Below are positions 1 to 10,543 of a DNA stretch of 64,000 bases, piece after piece. The stretch's first letter is position 1. Every line of letters starts with the position of its first letter. The stretch comes from Streptomyces colonosanans (lineage in GTDB: Bacteria > Actinomycetota > Actinomycetes > Streptomycetales > Streptomycetaceae), in contig NZ_MLYP01000014.1 in NCBI RefSeq assembly GCF_001866645.1, positions 1-64,000 of the forward strand. Reading direction: 5' to 3'. The position numbers were made by a program, and so were the translations under genes. A model generated the notes under the pieces. That model was not told the origin of the DNA. It worked only from the letters and a program-made list of their open reading frames with translations, and searched no databases.

Positions 1-1122
1 CCCGCCCCCGCCGCTCCGGCTCCCGTCGCCCCCGCGGCTCCGGCCCCCGTCGCCCCCGCGGCTCCGGCCCCCGCCCCGGCCCCCGCCGCTGCCGCTCCGG
101 CCGCCCCCGCGGCTCCGGCCCCGGTTCCCGCCCCGGCCGCCCCGGCCCCGGTCACCCCGGCTCCGGCTCCCGCCGCGCAGGCCACCGACGAGGGCGCGTA
201 CGTGACCCCGCTGGTGCGCAAGCTCGCCGCCGAGAACGGCGTCGACCTGGCCACCGTCAAGGGCACCGGCGTCGGCGGCCGCATCCGCAAGCAGGACGTC
301 ATCGCCGCCGCCGAGGCGGCGAAGGCCGCCGCTGCTCCGGCTCCCGCCCCGGCCGCCGCCGTTCCGACCGCCCGGAAGGCGCCGGTCCTGGAGGTCTCCC
401 CGCTGCGCGGCCAGACCGTCAAGATGCCGCGCATCCGCAAGGTCATCGGCGACAACATGGTCAAGGCCCTGCACGAGCAGGCCCAGCTGTCCTCGGTGGT
501 CGAGGTCGACGTGACCCGCCTGATGCGCCTGCGCGCCCAGGCCAAGGACGCGTTCGCGGCCCGCGAGGGCGTCAAGCTCTCCCCGATGCCGTTCTTCGTG
601 AAGGCGGCGGCCCAGGCGCTGAAGGCCCACCCGGTCATCAACGCCAGGATCAACGAGGCCGAGGGCACGATCACCTACTTCGACACCGAGAACATCGGTA
701 TCGCGGTGGACTCCGAGAAGGGCCTGATGACCCCGGTCATCAAGCACGCCGGCGACCTCAACATCGCCGGTATCGCCAAGGCCACGGCCGACCTGGCGAG
801 CAAGGTCCGGGCCAGCAAGATCACCCCGGACGAGCTGTCCGGCGCGACCTTCACCATCAGCAACACCGGCTCGCGCGGCGCACTGTTCGACACGATCATC
901 GTGCCGCCGGGCCAGGTCGCGATCCTCGGCATCGGCGCCACGGTCAAGCGCCCCGCCGTCATCGAGACCGAGGAGGGTACGGTCATCGGCATCCGCGACA
1001 TGACGTACCTGACGCTGTCGTACGACCACCGCCTGGTGGACGGTGCCGACGCGGCCCGCTACCTGACCGCCGTCAAGGCGATCCTGGAGGCGGGCGAGTT
1101 CGAGGTCGAGCTCGGCCTGTAG
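1..1122 (+). CDS. sucB: Dihydrolipoamide acyltransferase (E2 of a 2-oxoacid dehydrogenase), 3' part
   Basis: The reading frame is already open at base 1, so the N-terminal lipoyl domain(s) lie outside the window. What remains is a long Ala/Pro linker (to about base 185), a peripheral subunit-binding domain (VRKLAAENGVDL...GVGGRIRKQDV), a second Ala/Pro linker, and the catalytic acyltransferase core. The core ends with the active-site block SYDHRLVDGADAARYL, which carries the catalytic His and Asp of the DHRxxDG signature. It transfers succinyl or acetyl groups from lipoate to CoA in the 2-oxoglutarate or pyruvate dehydrogenase complex. The annotation sucB follows what I remember of the S. coelicolor locus; because aceE lies 1.1 kb downstream, a role as pyruvate E2 (aceF/pdhC) is equally possible. 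A strong terminator follows the stop. Confidence 0.88.
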   Translation, partial: PAPAAPAPVAPAAPAPVAPAAPAPAPAPAAAAPAAPAAPAPVPAPAAPAPVTPAPAPAAQATDEGAYVTPLVRKLAAENGVDLATVKGTGVGGRIRKQDVIAAAEAAKAAAAPAPAPAAAVPTARKAPVLEVSPLRGQTVKMPRIRKVIGDNMVKALHEQAQLSSVVEVDVTRLMRLRAQAKDAFAAREGVKLSPMPFFVKAAAQALKAHPVINARINEAEGTITYFDTENIGIAVDSEKGLMTPVIKHAGDLNIAGIAKATADLASKVRASKITPDELSGATFTISNTGSRGALFDTIIVPPGQVAILGIGATVKRPAVIETEEGTVIGIRDMTYLTLSYDHRLVDGADAARYLTAVKAILEAGEFEVELGL

Positions 1123-1146
1123 GCATCCTGGCCGCTACGGCCGTAC

Positions 1147-1187
1147 GGCGCCCCCGCCCGGAGATTCCGGGCGGGGGCGCCGTTTTT
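1147..1187 (+). terminator. Rho-independent terminator of the E2 gene
   Basis: A perfect 16-bp stem (arms 1147-1162 and 1166-1181) closes a 3-nt GAT loop and is followed by GTTTTT. It begins 24 bases after the E2 stop codon. This is the clearest classical terminator in the window because of its T tract. Confidence 0.92.
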
Positions 1188-1268
1188 GTCCTCTCCAGGG
1201 ACGTGTAAGGCTCGTCTCACCTGCGCAAAAGCGCCCCCGCGCGCCCTTGAGGAACCACCAGGCGGCCT

Positions 1269-1290
1269 TATTGTCTAAAACGTCAAACGC
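1269..1290 (+). promoter_or_regulatory. AT-rich candidate promoter/operator of the GntR gene
   Basis: A short AT-rich island (ATTGTCTAAAACGTCAAACG) interrupts otherwise very GC-rich DNA about 85 bases before the regulator start. It contains GTC repeated nine bases apart and a loose TTG/CAA symmetry. This could be the promoter or an autoregulatory site; nothing here proves it. Confidence 0.3.
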
Positions 1291-1375
1291 CTTTGGGGTC
1301 CGCCCGTCGCCCGCCAGCACCCTCACCAAGGTCCGTCGGGCCGCTGCTGGACTTGCCCCTCCCTAAGGAGCCCTC

Positions 1376-1999
1376 ATGACCGCGCCCGTCGTCCACTCGC
1401 TGCGCGAACAGATCCGCGAGCACATCGTGGAGGGGATCGTCAGCGGGCGCTGGAAGCCGGGCGAGCGGATCGTGGAGCGCCGGATCGCCACGGAACTCGA
1501 GGTCAGTCAGACACCGGTCCGGGAGGCGCTGCGGGAGCTGGAGTCGCTGCGGCTGATCGAGTCGGCGCCGAACAAGGGCGTCAGAGTGCGGAATCTGACG
1601 GCGGCCGACCTGGAGGAGAGCTACCCCGTACGGGCCGGTCTGGAGGCCATCGCGGCGGAGCTGGCGGCAGGACGGCTGGCAGAGGACTGCTCGGCCCTCG
1701 AACCCCACGTGGCGGCGCTGTACGAGGCTGACCGCAAGGCGGACGGTACGGCACAGGTGCGGCACACGGTGGCCTTCCACCGGGAGCTGGTGCGGGCAGC
1801 CGGGAACTCCGTGCTGCTGCACACCTGGGAGGGGCTGGGCATCGAGGTGTTCACGGCGCTGTCGATCCGCTGGCTCGGGACGGTGCAGCAGTCGTACGCG
1901 GAGGAGCACGAGGAACTGGTGGCCGCGTTCCGCAGGCGGGACCCGCGCATCGCCGAGATCGTGAAGGCCCACGTACTCGGGTGCGCACCCCGCGCGTGA
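1376..1999 (+). CDS. GntR-family transcriptional regulator, FCD subfamily
   Basis: 207 residues. Residues ~5-70 form a GntR winged helix (SLREQIREHIVEGIVSGRWK, then a recognition region with QTPVREALRELESLRLI). Residues ~85-200 are the all-helical FCD effector domain (ADLEESYPVRAGLEAIAAELA), which in this subfamily usually binds an organic acid. The ATG is preceded by AAGGAG, which fixes the start. The gene sits between an E2 gene and aceE on the same strand, has its own terminator, and is followed by a near-perfect palindrome upstream of aceE. A role as local repressor of pyruvate dehydrogenase, analogous to but not orthologous with E. coli PdhR, is inferred from position only. Confidence 0.85.
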   Translation: MTAPVVHSLREQIREHIVEGIVSGRWKPGERIVERRIATELEVSQTPVREALRELESLRLIESAPNKGVRVRNLTAADLEESYPVRAGLEAIAAELAAGRLAEDCSALEPHVAALYEADRKADGTAQVRHTVAFHRELVRAAGNSVLLHTWEGLGIEVFTALSIRWLGTVQQSYAEEHEELVAAFRRRDPRIAEIVKAHVLGCAPRA

Positions 2000-2055
2000 C
2001 AGCGGAGCGCACCCCGCTCAAACACAACCTCACCTGCGAAAACCCCACGGAATCG

Positions 2056-2098
2056 CGGCACGCGGTGCCCACATCAAAGGCACCGCGTGCCGACTTTC
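2056..2098 (+). terminator. Terminator after the GntR gene
   Basis: A perfect 13-bp inverted repeat (2057-2069 and 2079-2091, extended by one C-G pair) closes a 9-nt loop and is followed by the T-rich GACTTTCTC. It isolates the regulator transcript from aceE. Confidence 0.8.
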
Positions 2099-2130
2099 TC
2101 AAAATCAAAGGGTTTTACCCCCCTTCCCTT

Positions 2131-2147
2131 TGATCGATCATCGATCA
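2131..2147. promoter_or_regulatory. Palindromic operator upstream of aceE
   Basis: TGATCGAT-C-ATCGATCA is a perfect 8-1-8 inverted repeat in an AT-rich pocket, 120 bases before the aceE start and 132 bases after the GntR stop. Its size and symmetry suit a dimeric wHTH regulator. The adjacent GntR protein is the obvious candidate binder; that link is inference. Confidence 0.65.
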
Positions 2148-2266
2148 GGGGGTTACAGTCGCTGAACGGGCTTCACCAAAGCCCGCGCCCTGTCCTGCCA
2201 AAGACCAAGGGCACCCCCGAACGCTTACCGATGAGGGAACCCCCTTCGACTGAGGAAGGCGGCGAC

Positions 2267-4969
<2,703 letters not shown>

Positions 4970-4985
4970 GGCTTCCGGTGGTGTG

Positions 4986-5014
4986 AAGGGGTACGGCATG
5001 TCGCCGTGCCCCTT
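4986..5014 (+). terminator. Stem-loop after aceE
   Basis: A 12-bp inverted repeat with one G-U pair (AAGGGGTACGGC, 5-nt loop, GCCGTGCCCCTT) begins 16 bases after the stop. It has no T tract, like many Streptomyces terminators. Confidence 0.65.
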
Positions 5015-5045
5015 CGCTGTCGGTGGCCCCCGGCATCATGAACCC

Positions 5046-6020
5046 ATGCGTGCCGCCCGCCTCATCAAGATGGTGCTGTTGCTCCAGTCCCGGCCCTCCA
5101 TGACCGCCGCCGAGCTGGCCCGGGAGCTGGAGGTGTCCGAGCGGACCGTCACGCGGGACGCGCAGGCGCTGTCGGAGGCGGGGGTTCCGGTGTACGCCGA
5201 CCGGGGGCGGGCCGGCGGTTACCGGCTGATCGGCGGGTACCGCACGCGGCTGACCGGGCTCGCGCGCACCGAGGCCGAGGCGCTGTTCCTCAGCGGTGTG
5301 CCCGGGGCGCTGCGCGAGATGGGGCTTGAGGACGCGGGCTCCGCGGCCCGGCTGAAGGTGTCCGCGGCCCTGCTTCCCTCTCTGCGCGACGCGCCCCGTA
5401 CGGCGGCGCAGCGCTTCCACCTGGATGCGCCCGCCTGGTTCACCGAGCCCGTGACTCCTCGGCTGCTTCCGGCAGTCGCGGACGCGGTCTGGGACGACCG
5501 GCGGATCACTGTGCGCTACCGGCGCGGCGAGGACGTGGTGGAACGGGAGCTGGAGCCGTACGGGCTCGTGCTCAAGGCGGGGGCCTGGTATCTGTGCGCC
5601 CGAGTGGCCGGGAACGGGGCCTTCCGGGTGTACCGCATCGACCGCTTCACCGCCGTGGACGCGGGCGCGGAGCGCTTCGCGCGGGTCGAGGAGTTCGATC
5701 TGCCCGGCTTCTGGGAGGAACGGGCCGAGCAGTTCGCGCGGTCCATCCTGCGGGCCCAGGTCGTAGTGCGGCTGACCGAGGACGGCGTGCGCAGACTGCC
5801 GTACGCCGTCGATCCCGCGTCCGCCCGGGAGGCGTTGAGGACGGCGGGCGCCCCGGACGAGCGGGGGTGGGTGACGGTGACCCTGCCCGTGGAGTCCGAG
5901 GAGGTCGCCCACACGCAACTCACCGCGCTGGGCCCGGAGGTCGAGGTGCTGTCCCCCGAGGGGCTGCGCACACGTTTCGCGGACGACGCGATACGGCTCG
6001 CGGGACTCTACCGCCGCTGA
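5046..6020 (+). CDS. YafY/PafC-type transcriptional regulator (HTH + WYL domain)
   Basis: 324 residues. The N-terminus is an HTH_11 domain (LIKMVLLLQSRPSMTAAELA, then SERTVTRDAQALSEAGVPVY), followed by the glycine-rich YADRGRAGGYRL wing typical of this family. The C-terminal half holds the WYL fold (ERELEPYGLVLKAGAWYLCA and FRVYRIDRF). WYL domains in actinobacterial regulators bind nucleic acid or small ligands, and several act in the DNA-damage response. The ATG at 5046 begins at the HTH. It lacks a clear SD but has CATCAT eight bases upstream, so the mRNA may be leaderless. A longer GTG start 63 bases upstream is possible but would overlap the aceE stem-loop. Confidence 0.82.
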   Translation: MRAARLIKMVLLLQSRPSMTAAELARELEVSERTVTRDAQALSEAGVPVYADRGRAGGYRLIGGYRTRLTGLARTEAEALFLSGVPGALREMGLEDAGSAARLKVSAALLPSLRDAPRTAAQRFHLDAPAWFTEPVTPRLLPAVADAVWDDRRITVRYRRGEDVVERELEPYGLVLKAGAWYLCARVAGNGAFRVYRIDRFTAVDAGAERFARVEEFDLPGFWEERAEQFARSILRAQVVVRLTEDGVRRLPYAVDPASAREALRTAGAPDERGWVTVTLPVESEEVAHTQLTALGPEVEVLSPEGLRTRFADDAIRLAGLYRR

Positions 6021-6074
6021 ACGGTCCGCGGCCCTCCGCATGCGCCCCTCCCGTCCAGGGCCGATGCTGGTCCC

Positions 6075-6623
6075 GTGACGGACGAGACGGAGCCCGGTCC
6101 CCTGATGGACGAGACGGAGTTCTGGGAGCTGGTGGACGCGAGCCGGGAGGCCGCCGGGGGCGACTCCGACGAGCAGGCCGACCAACTGGTCGAACGGCTG
6201 CTGCAGCTGGATCCGGTCGGCGTCCTGGACTTCGCCCGGCACTTCGAGTCCCGGTACAACCGCGCGTACCGGTGGGATCTGTGGGGCGCCGCGTGGGTGC
6301 TGCTCGACGGTGCGAGCGATGACGCGTTCGACTTCTTCCGATGCTGGCTGATCGGCCAGGGCCGGGAGGTCTTCGAGGGTGCCCTGCACGACCCCGACGC
6401 GCTCGCCGACCTCCTGCGGGACTTCGACGAGGAGGTCGACGGGGACGGCGAGGAGCTCGGCTACGCGGCGGACGAGGCCTACGAGCAGCTCACCGGTACC
6501 GTGGCGCCCGATCTGGGCATCCCGCCCGCGGCCTTGGAGCCGGAGGGGACGTGGTTCGATCTGGAGGACGAGTCCGGGCTCGCCGCGCGCTACCCGAAGC
6601 TGTGGGACCGTTTCCGGGGCTGA
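6075..6623 (+). CDS. DUF4240 domain protein
   Basis: 182 residues, highly acidic, no signal peptide or membrane segment. The DUF4240 pattern is clear: TEFWELVDASREAAGG at the start, then FARHFESRYNRAYRWDLWGA and FFRCWLIGQGREVFE. The function of the family is unknown; it is a cytosolic protein widespread in Streptomyces. The start is uncertain: GTG 6075 gives ten extra residues, whereas ATG 6105 (MDETEFWELV) matches where the family domain normally begins. The gene follows the WYL regulator by about 55 bases on the same strand. Confidence 0.75.
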   Translation: MTDETEPGPLMDETEFWELVDASREAAGGDSDEQADQLVERLLQLDPVGVLDFARHFESRYNRAYRWDLWGAAWVLLDGASDDAFDFFRCWLIGQGREVFEGALHDPDALADLLRDFDEEVDGDGEELGYAADEAYEQLTGTVAPDLGIPPAALEPEGTWFDLEDESGLAARYPKLWDRFRG

Positions 6624-6686
6624 ATCCGGCTGCCGATGAGGGGGCTTCGACGTCGCCTCGGGCGAGGCCCCGCTCGCCCTGCCGTG

Positions 6687-7496
6687 TCAGCGCCTGCCCT
6701 GCAGCCGTGCCGCCCGCTCCCTGATCGCCGGGAGGAGGGCGCTGAGGGCGGCGCCGGGGCAGTGGGTCCGGTAGCCGTCGTCATGGCCCGCGAGCGTGGG
6801 CAGCAGGGCGGTGGCACCCTGCCGGTACCGGCTCCCCCCGTTGCTGGAGACGAGCCGGGCCCGGGTGCGTGGATCGACGTCCGCGAGGCCCAGCTTCCAT
6901 GCGGCCAGGGCGGCGAGTGCGTCGGTCATCGCCCGCGGCACGGTCGTGCCCGCGGCGAAGGTGCCGATCGCGGCGATGCCCGCAGTGCGGTGGTTGAAGC
7001 CCTGGGTGTGGGCGCCGGTCACGGGGCGCTCGGCGCCGCCCGCGCGGCCCTCGTAGATCGTGCCGCAGCGGTCGATCAGGAAGTTGTAGCCGATGTCGTC
7101 CCAGCGGCGGTGGCGGGTCTGGCCCGCGTACAGGGCCCGGATGATGCGGGGCGTGTCGGCACACCGGTAGCTGTTGGGCGAGTCGGTGTGGTGCACGAAG
7201 ACCGCGACGACCTTGTCGTCGTAATGCGGCGGCGGCTGGGTCCGAGCTCCGTCGTCCGCCCAGGCGGTTCTCGGCACGATGCGCGGCCTGGGCGCCTGGT
7301 GCAGAGCCGCGGACCGGGCCTGGACCGGTGGTCGCGGGGAACGGAGCGCCACGGGGCGCTCGGCTCCGGCCGTGCTCAGCACCAGCGCGAGGACGGCGGC
7401 GAGCCCGGGCAGACAGCCGAGCACCAGCAGGGCGGCGCCGGGAATCGGTACCGGGCGTCTTTTCCGTGCCCGGCGCCTTCGTCGGATGACACGCAT
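6687..7496 (-). CDS. Peptidoglycan-recognition-type N-acetylmuramoyl-L-alanine amidase
   Basis: 269 residues. The extremely Arg-rich N-terminus (MRVIRRRRRARKRR) precedes a hydrophobic segment at about residues 20-42, giving a membrane-anchored or exported protein. The PGRP/amidase_2 domain follows: VFVHHTDSPNSYRCADT, WDDIGYNFLIDRCGTIYEGR and GAHTQGFNHRTAGIAAIGTF. The zinc ligands of the T7-lysozyme fold are all present (His about 103, His about 161 and Cys in YRTHCPG near 246), so it should be an active enzyme cleaving the MurNAc-L-Ala bond, not a pure receptor. The frame is open for 75 codons upstream, but ATG 7496 starts directly at the basic signal region. It is divergent from the MarP-like protease. 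Confidence 0.86.
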   Translation of the reverse strand: MRVIRRRRRARKRRPVPIPGAALLVLGCLPGLAAVLALVLSTAGAERPVALRSPRPPVQARSAALHQAPRPRIVPRTAWADDGARTQPPPHYDDKVVAVFVHHTDSPNSYRCADTPRIIRALYAGQTRHRRWDDIGYNFLIDRCGTIYEGRAGGAERPVTGAHTQGFNHRTAGIAAIGTFAAGTTVPRAMTDALAALAAWKLGLADVDPRTRARLVSSNGGSRYRQGATALLPTLAGHDDGYRTHCPGAALSALLPAIRERAARLQGRR

Positions 7497-7704
7497 GGAC
7501 CTACTGTCGGTCCGTTCCGCGGCGTCCGCGATGTGCACTGTGCCACCTGGTGGAACCATCATCCGGGTGCGACACGTTTTCCCCAGTGCTCGTCGCATGC
7601 GTGCGTGTGTGGCCGGTTTCCGGGCGCCACGCGCGCGTGGCTGATCACTGGGCCCCCGCGGCGCGTACCGGCGTGTACTCGGGGCCCGACAGAAAGGCGG
7701 CTTC

Positions 7705-8889
7705 GTGAACCTGCTCGACATCCTGCTGGTGCTGGTGATCCTGGCCTACGCGGCGTCCGGCTACCGGCGTGGGCTGGTGGCCGGCTGTGTCTCCCTGGCC
7801 GGGTTCGTGGGTGGCGCCGTCGTCGGCGTGTGGATCCTGCCGTGGGTGATGAACCTGGTGACGCGGGGGACGACGGCGGCGACGGTGACCGCCGTGTTCA
7901 CGGTGCTGATTCCGGCGGTGATGGGCCACGCGCTGGCCGGCCGCCTCGCACTGAGGCTGCGCCACGAACTGGACCGCGGGCCGCTACGAGTGCCCGACGC
8001 GATCGGCGGGGCCGCGGCGAACACGGTGGCCGTGCTGATCGTCGCCTGGGTGGCCGCGAGCGTCCTGGGCGCCTCCTCGTCCCCGCTGCTCACCCAGTCG
8101 ATCCGGGAGTCCCGGCTGCTGGGCGCCGTGCAGAACGCGATGCCGGAGACCACTCCGACCTGGTTCTCGCGTGCCACGTCCGCGCTCACCCAGGCGGGCT
8201 TCCCGCAGGTCTTCAACCCGTTCGAGAACGAACCGGCGACCGCTGCGGCCAAGCCCTCCGGGGACAGCGTCACGGCGAGCGCGACGCAGGCCGCCAAGCT
8301 CAGCACCGTCAAGATCGAGGGCGCCGTGGGTAGCGAGGGCCGCGAGGGCAGCGGCTTCGTGTACGCGCCGCAGCGCGTGATGACCAACGCCCACGTGGTC
8401 GCGGGCATCAACCACCCGACCGTACGAGTCGGCGGCGTCGGTCCCGCGTACCCGGCGCGGGTGGTGCTCTTCGACCCGGGCCGGGACGTGGCCGTGCTGT
8501 ACGTGCCCGAACTGCGGGCGCCCGCCCTGCGCTTCTACGACGGCGCGGCACGCGGCGCCGCCGCGGTGGTCGCGGGCTATCCGCAGGACGGCAGCCTGAC
8601 GCTGCGGGCCGCCACGGTCGCGAACCGGATCCGTGCCACGGGCCAGAACATCTACAACACCGGCACCGTCACCCGGGAGATCTACTCCATCCGCTCGACC
8701 GTCCTGCCCGGCAACTCCGGCGGCCCGCTGCTGACCACCGACGGCAAGGTCTACGGCGTGGTCTTCGCGCGCTCCACCTCCGACGAGGAGACCGGGTACG
8801 TCCTGACGGCGGACGAGGTCGCCGCGGACGCGAAACGCGCGGCCTCCGCGACGGCCGCGGTGGACACGGGCGAACTCATCGCGTCTTGA
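7705..8889 (+). CDS. MarP-like membrane serine protease (CvpA + trypsin-like domain)
   Basis: 394 residues starting with GTG. Four hydrophobic segments in residues 1-130 form a CvpA/colicin V production-like membrane domain (MNLLDILLVLVILAYAASGY at the N-terminus). An extracytoplasmic chymotrypsin-fold protease follows, with a complete triad: His230 in TNAHVVAG, Asp261 in FDPGRDVAVL and Ser338 in LPGNSGGPLL. Mycobacterium tuberculosis Rv3671c (MarP) has this architecture and is needed for acid resistance, so a cell-envelope stress protease is the likely role. A cell-wall amidase is encoded divergently next door; MarP is known to activate a peptidoglycan hydrolase, which makes the pairing suggestive. 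Confidence 0.88.
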   Translation: MNLLDILLVLVILAYAASGYRRGLVAGCVSLAGFVGGAVVGVWILPWVMNLVTRGTTAATVTAVFTVLIPAVMGHALAGRLALRLRHELDRGPLRVPDAIGGAAANTVAVLIVAWVAASVLGASSSPLLTQSIRESRLLGAVQNAMPETTPTWFSRATSALTQAGFPQVFNPFENEPATAAAKPSGDSVTASATQAAKLSTVKIEGAVGSEGREGSGFVYAPQRVMTNAHVVAGINHPTVRVGGVGPAYPARVVLFDPGRDVAVLYVPELRAPALRFYDGAARGAAAVVAGYPQDGSLTLRAATVANRIRATGQNIYNTGTVTREIYSIRSTVLPGNSGGPLLTTDGKVYGVVFARSTSDEETGYVLTADEVAADAKRAASATAAVDTGELIAS

Positions 8890-8892
8890 GCG

Positions 8893-9381
8893 TCACAGGG
8901 AGCGGCCCATGAACACGTCGTCGACGTACTCGCCCTCGAGCAGGAACTCCTCGGGCAGGATCCCCTCCACCACGAATCCCTCGGACTCGTAGAGCTTCCG
9001 GGCCGGGGTGTTGTGCGTGAGGACGCGCAGGGTGATACGCCGCGCTCCCTGCCGCCGGGCCTCGTCCTGCACGGCCCGCAGCAGCGCCCGGCCGACCCCG
9101 GCTCCGCGCGCCTCGTCGGCGACGGCGAGCCCCTGGATCTGGCGGACGTGGGAGTTGCACGCCAGCGGGGTCGGGAACACCAGCCGGATGTAGCCGACGA
9201 CGGCACCGTCCAGTTCGGCGACGAGGTGGTCCTGCGGCGTGTGCCGCTCGTCGAAGAAGGGCTCGTAGGGCGGCTGGGGGCGCGGCTGGACGGCGTGCAG
9301 CGGAGACCATGTGGCGCGGTCGAGTCGGCCGAGCGCCTCCTCGTCGTCGGGCGTGGCATGACGTATGTACGGAGCAGGCAT
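8893..9381 (-). CDS. GNAT-family N-acetyltransferase
   Basis: 162 residues. The acetyl-CoA-binding motif A is QIQGLAVADEARGAGVGRAL (the V..xxRGxGxG/A signature), followed by THNTPARKLYESEGFVVEG, the usual motif B. The substrate cannot be told from sequence. The ATG at 9381 has TACAGT seven bases upstream and no SD, which suggests a leaderless transcript. It is convergent with the MarP-like gene (3-base gap) and divergent from the epimerase. Confidence 0.85.
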   Translation of the reverse strand: MPAPYIRHATPDDEEALGRLDRATWSPLHAVQPRPQPPYEPFFDERHTPQDHLVAELDGAVVGYIRLVFPTPLACNSHVRQIQGLAVADEARGAGVGRALLRAVQDEARRQGARRITLRVLTHNTPARKLYESEGFVVEGILPEEFLLEGEYVDDVFMGRSL

Positions 9382-9452
9382 GCGGGGCACTGTACGGCAG
9401 GTGGACGAGGCTCCGTCGGGCATTTTCGAGGGGCACCGGGCAGGATGGGCGG

Positions 9453-10367
9453 ATGGAACGTTCCCGCGTCGCGGTGGCCGGTGCGTCCGGTCTCATCGGC
9501 AGTGCCCTGGTCCGGTCGCTGGTCGCGGACGGGCACGAGGTGGTGCGCCTGGTACGCCGGGCGGCCCGGAGCCGGGACGAGGTCCGCTGGGACCCCGAAG
9601 GGCAGTACGTGGACGGGGCCGGGCTGGCCGGATGCGACGCCGTGGTGAACCTCGCCGGCGCCGGGGTCGGTGACCGCCGCTGGACGGACGCGTACAAGAA
9701 GACGCTGCGCGACAGCCGGGTGCTGGGCACGGCGGCGCTCGCCCAGGCCGTCGCCCGGCTGCCCGAGCCGCCGCGTGTCTTCGTGAGCGGCAGCGCGATC
9801 GGTTACTACGGCGACACCGGGGACCGGGCGGTCACGGAGGAGGCGCCGCCCGGTGACGGCTTCCTGCCCTCGTTGTGCGTGGAATGGGAGGCCGCGGCGG
9901 CAGCCGCGCGGGAGGCGGGCGTCAGGACGGTGTGCGTGCGGACGGGTCTCGTGGTGGCCCGCGGGGGCGGGGCCTGGGGGCGGCTGTTCCCGCTCTTCAC
10001 GGCGGGGCTCGGCGGGCGGATGGGCGACGGGAGCCAGTACTGGTCGTTCATCTCGCTGCACGACGAAGTAGCGGCGATCCGCCATCTCATCGACACCGAG
10101 GGGCTGTCCGGGCCGTTCAATCTGACGGCTCCGCAGCCGCTGACCAACCGTGAGATCACGGCGGCGATGGGGCGCATACTGCACCGCCCGACGCTCTTCG
10201 CCGTGCCCGCGCCGGTACTGCGGCTCGCGCTCGGGGAGATGGCCCAGGACGTGCTCGGCAGTGCGCGGGTGCTGCCGGCACGGCTGGTGGAGTCCGGGTT
10301 CTCGTTCACGTTCCCGGGCATCGAGGAGGCACTGCGGGCGGCGCTCCAGGAACAGCCGGGGGTGTGA
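9453..10367 (+). CDS. TIGR01777 family epimerase-like protein (SDR superfamily)
   Basis: 304 residues. It has an N-terminal Rossmann motif VAVAGASGLIGSALVRSL and the family hallmarks WDPEG, CDAVVNLAGAGVGDRRW and FVSGSAIGYYGDTGD. The C-terminal DUF1731 region is RPTLFAVPAPVLRLALGEMA. Proteins of this family (E. coli YfcH, SulA-like) bind NAD(P); their substrate is unknown. The ATG at 9453 lies six bases after CAGGAT, a possible -10 for a leaderless mRNA. A longer in-frame start exists upstream but would run into the divergent GNAT gene. Confidence 0.85.
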   Translation: MERSRVAVAGASGLIGSALVRSLVADGHEVVRLVRRAARSRDEVRWDPEGQYVDGAGLAGCDAVVNLAGAGVGDRRWTDAYKKTLRDSRVLGTAALAQAVARLPEPPRVFVSGSAIGYYGDTGDRAVTEEAPPGDGFLPSLCVEWEAAAAAAREAGVRTVCVRTGLVVARGGGAWGRLFPLFTAGLGGRMGDGSQYWSFISLHDEVAAIRHLIDTEGLSGPFNLTAPQPLTNREITAAMGRILHRPTLFAVPAPVLRLALGEMAQDVLGSARVLPARLVESGFSFTFPGIEEALRAALQEQPGV

Positions 10368-10543
10368 CACAGGCGGGGGATTCCCCCGGCCGGTCCCATG
10401 CGACCACCGTGCGACCGTGCCCTGTCCATGCGCGACTTGCCCCGCGCGCCGCCGGATCTACCCTCGAGCCGAACTCGGGTATTCCTGACGCCTGTTGGGG
10501 GCATGACGTCTCCACCGGCCGCACAACCTCGAAGGAGGGGCAC

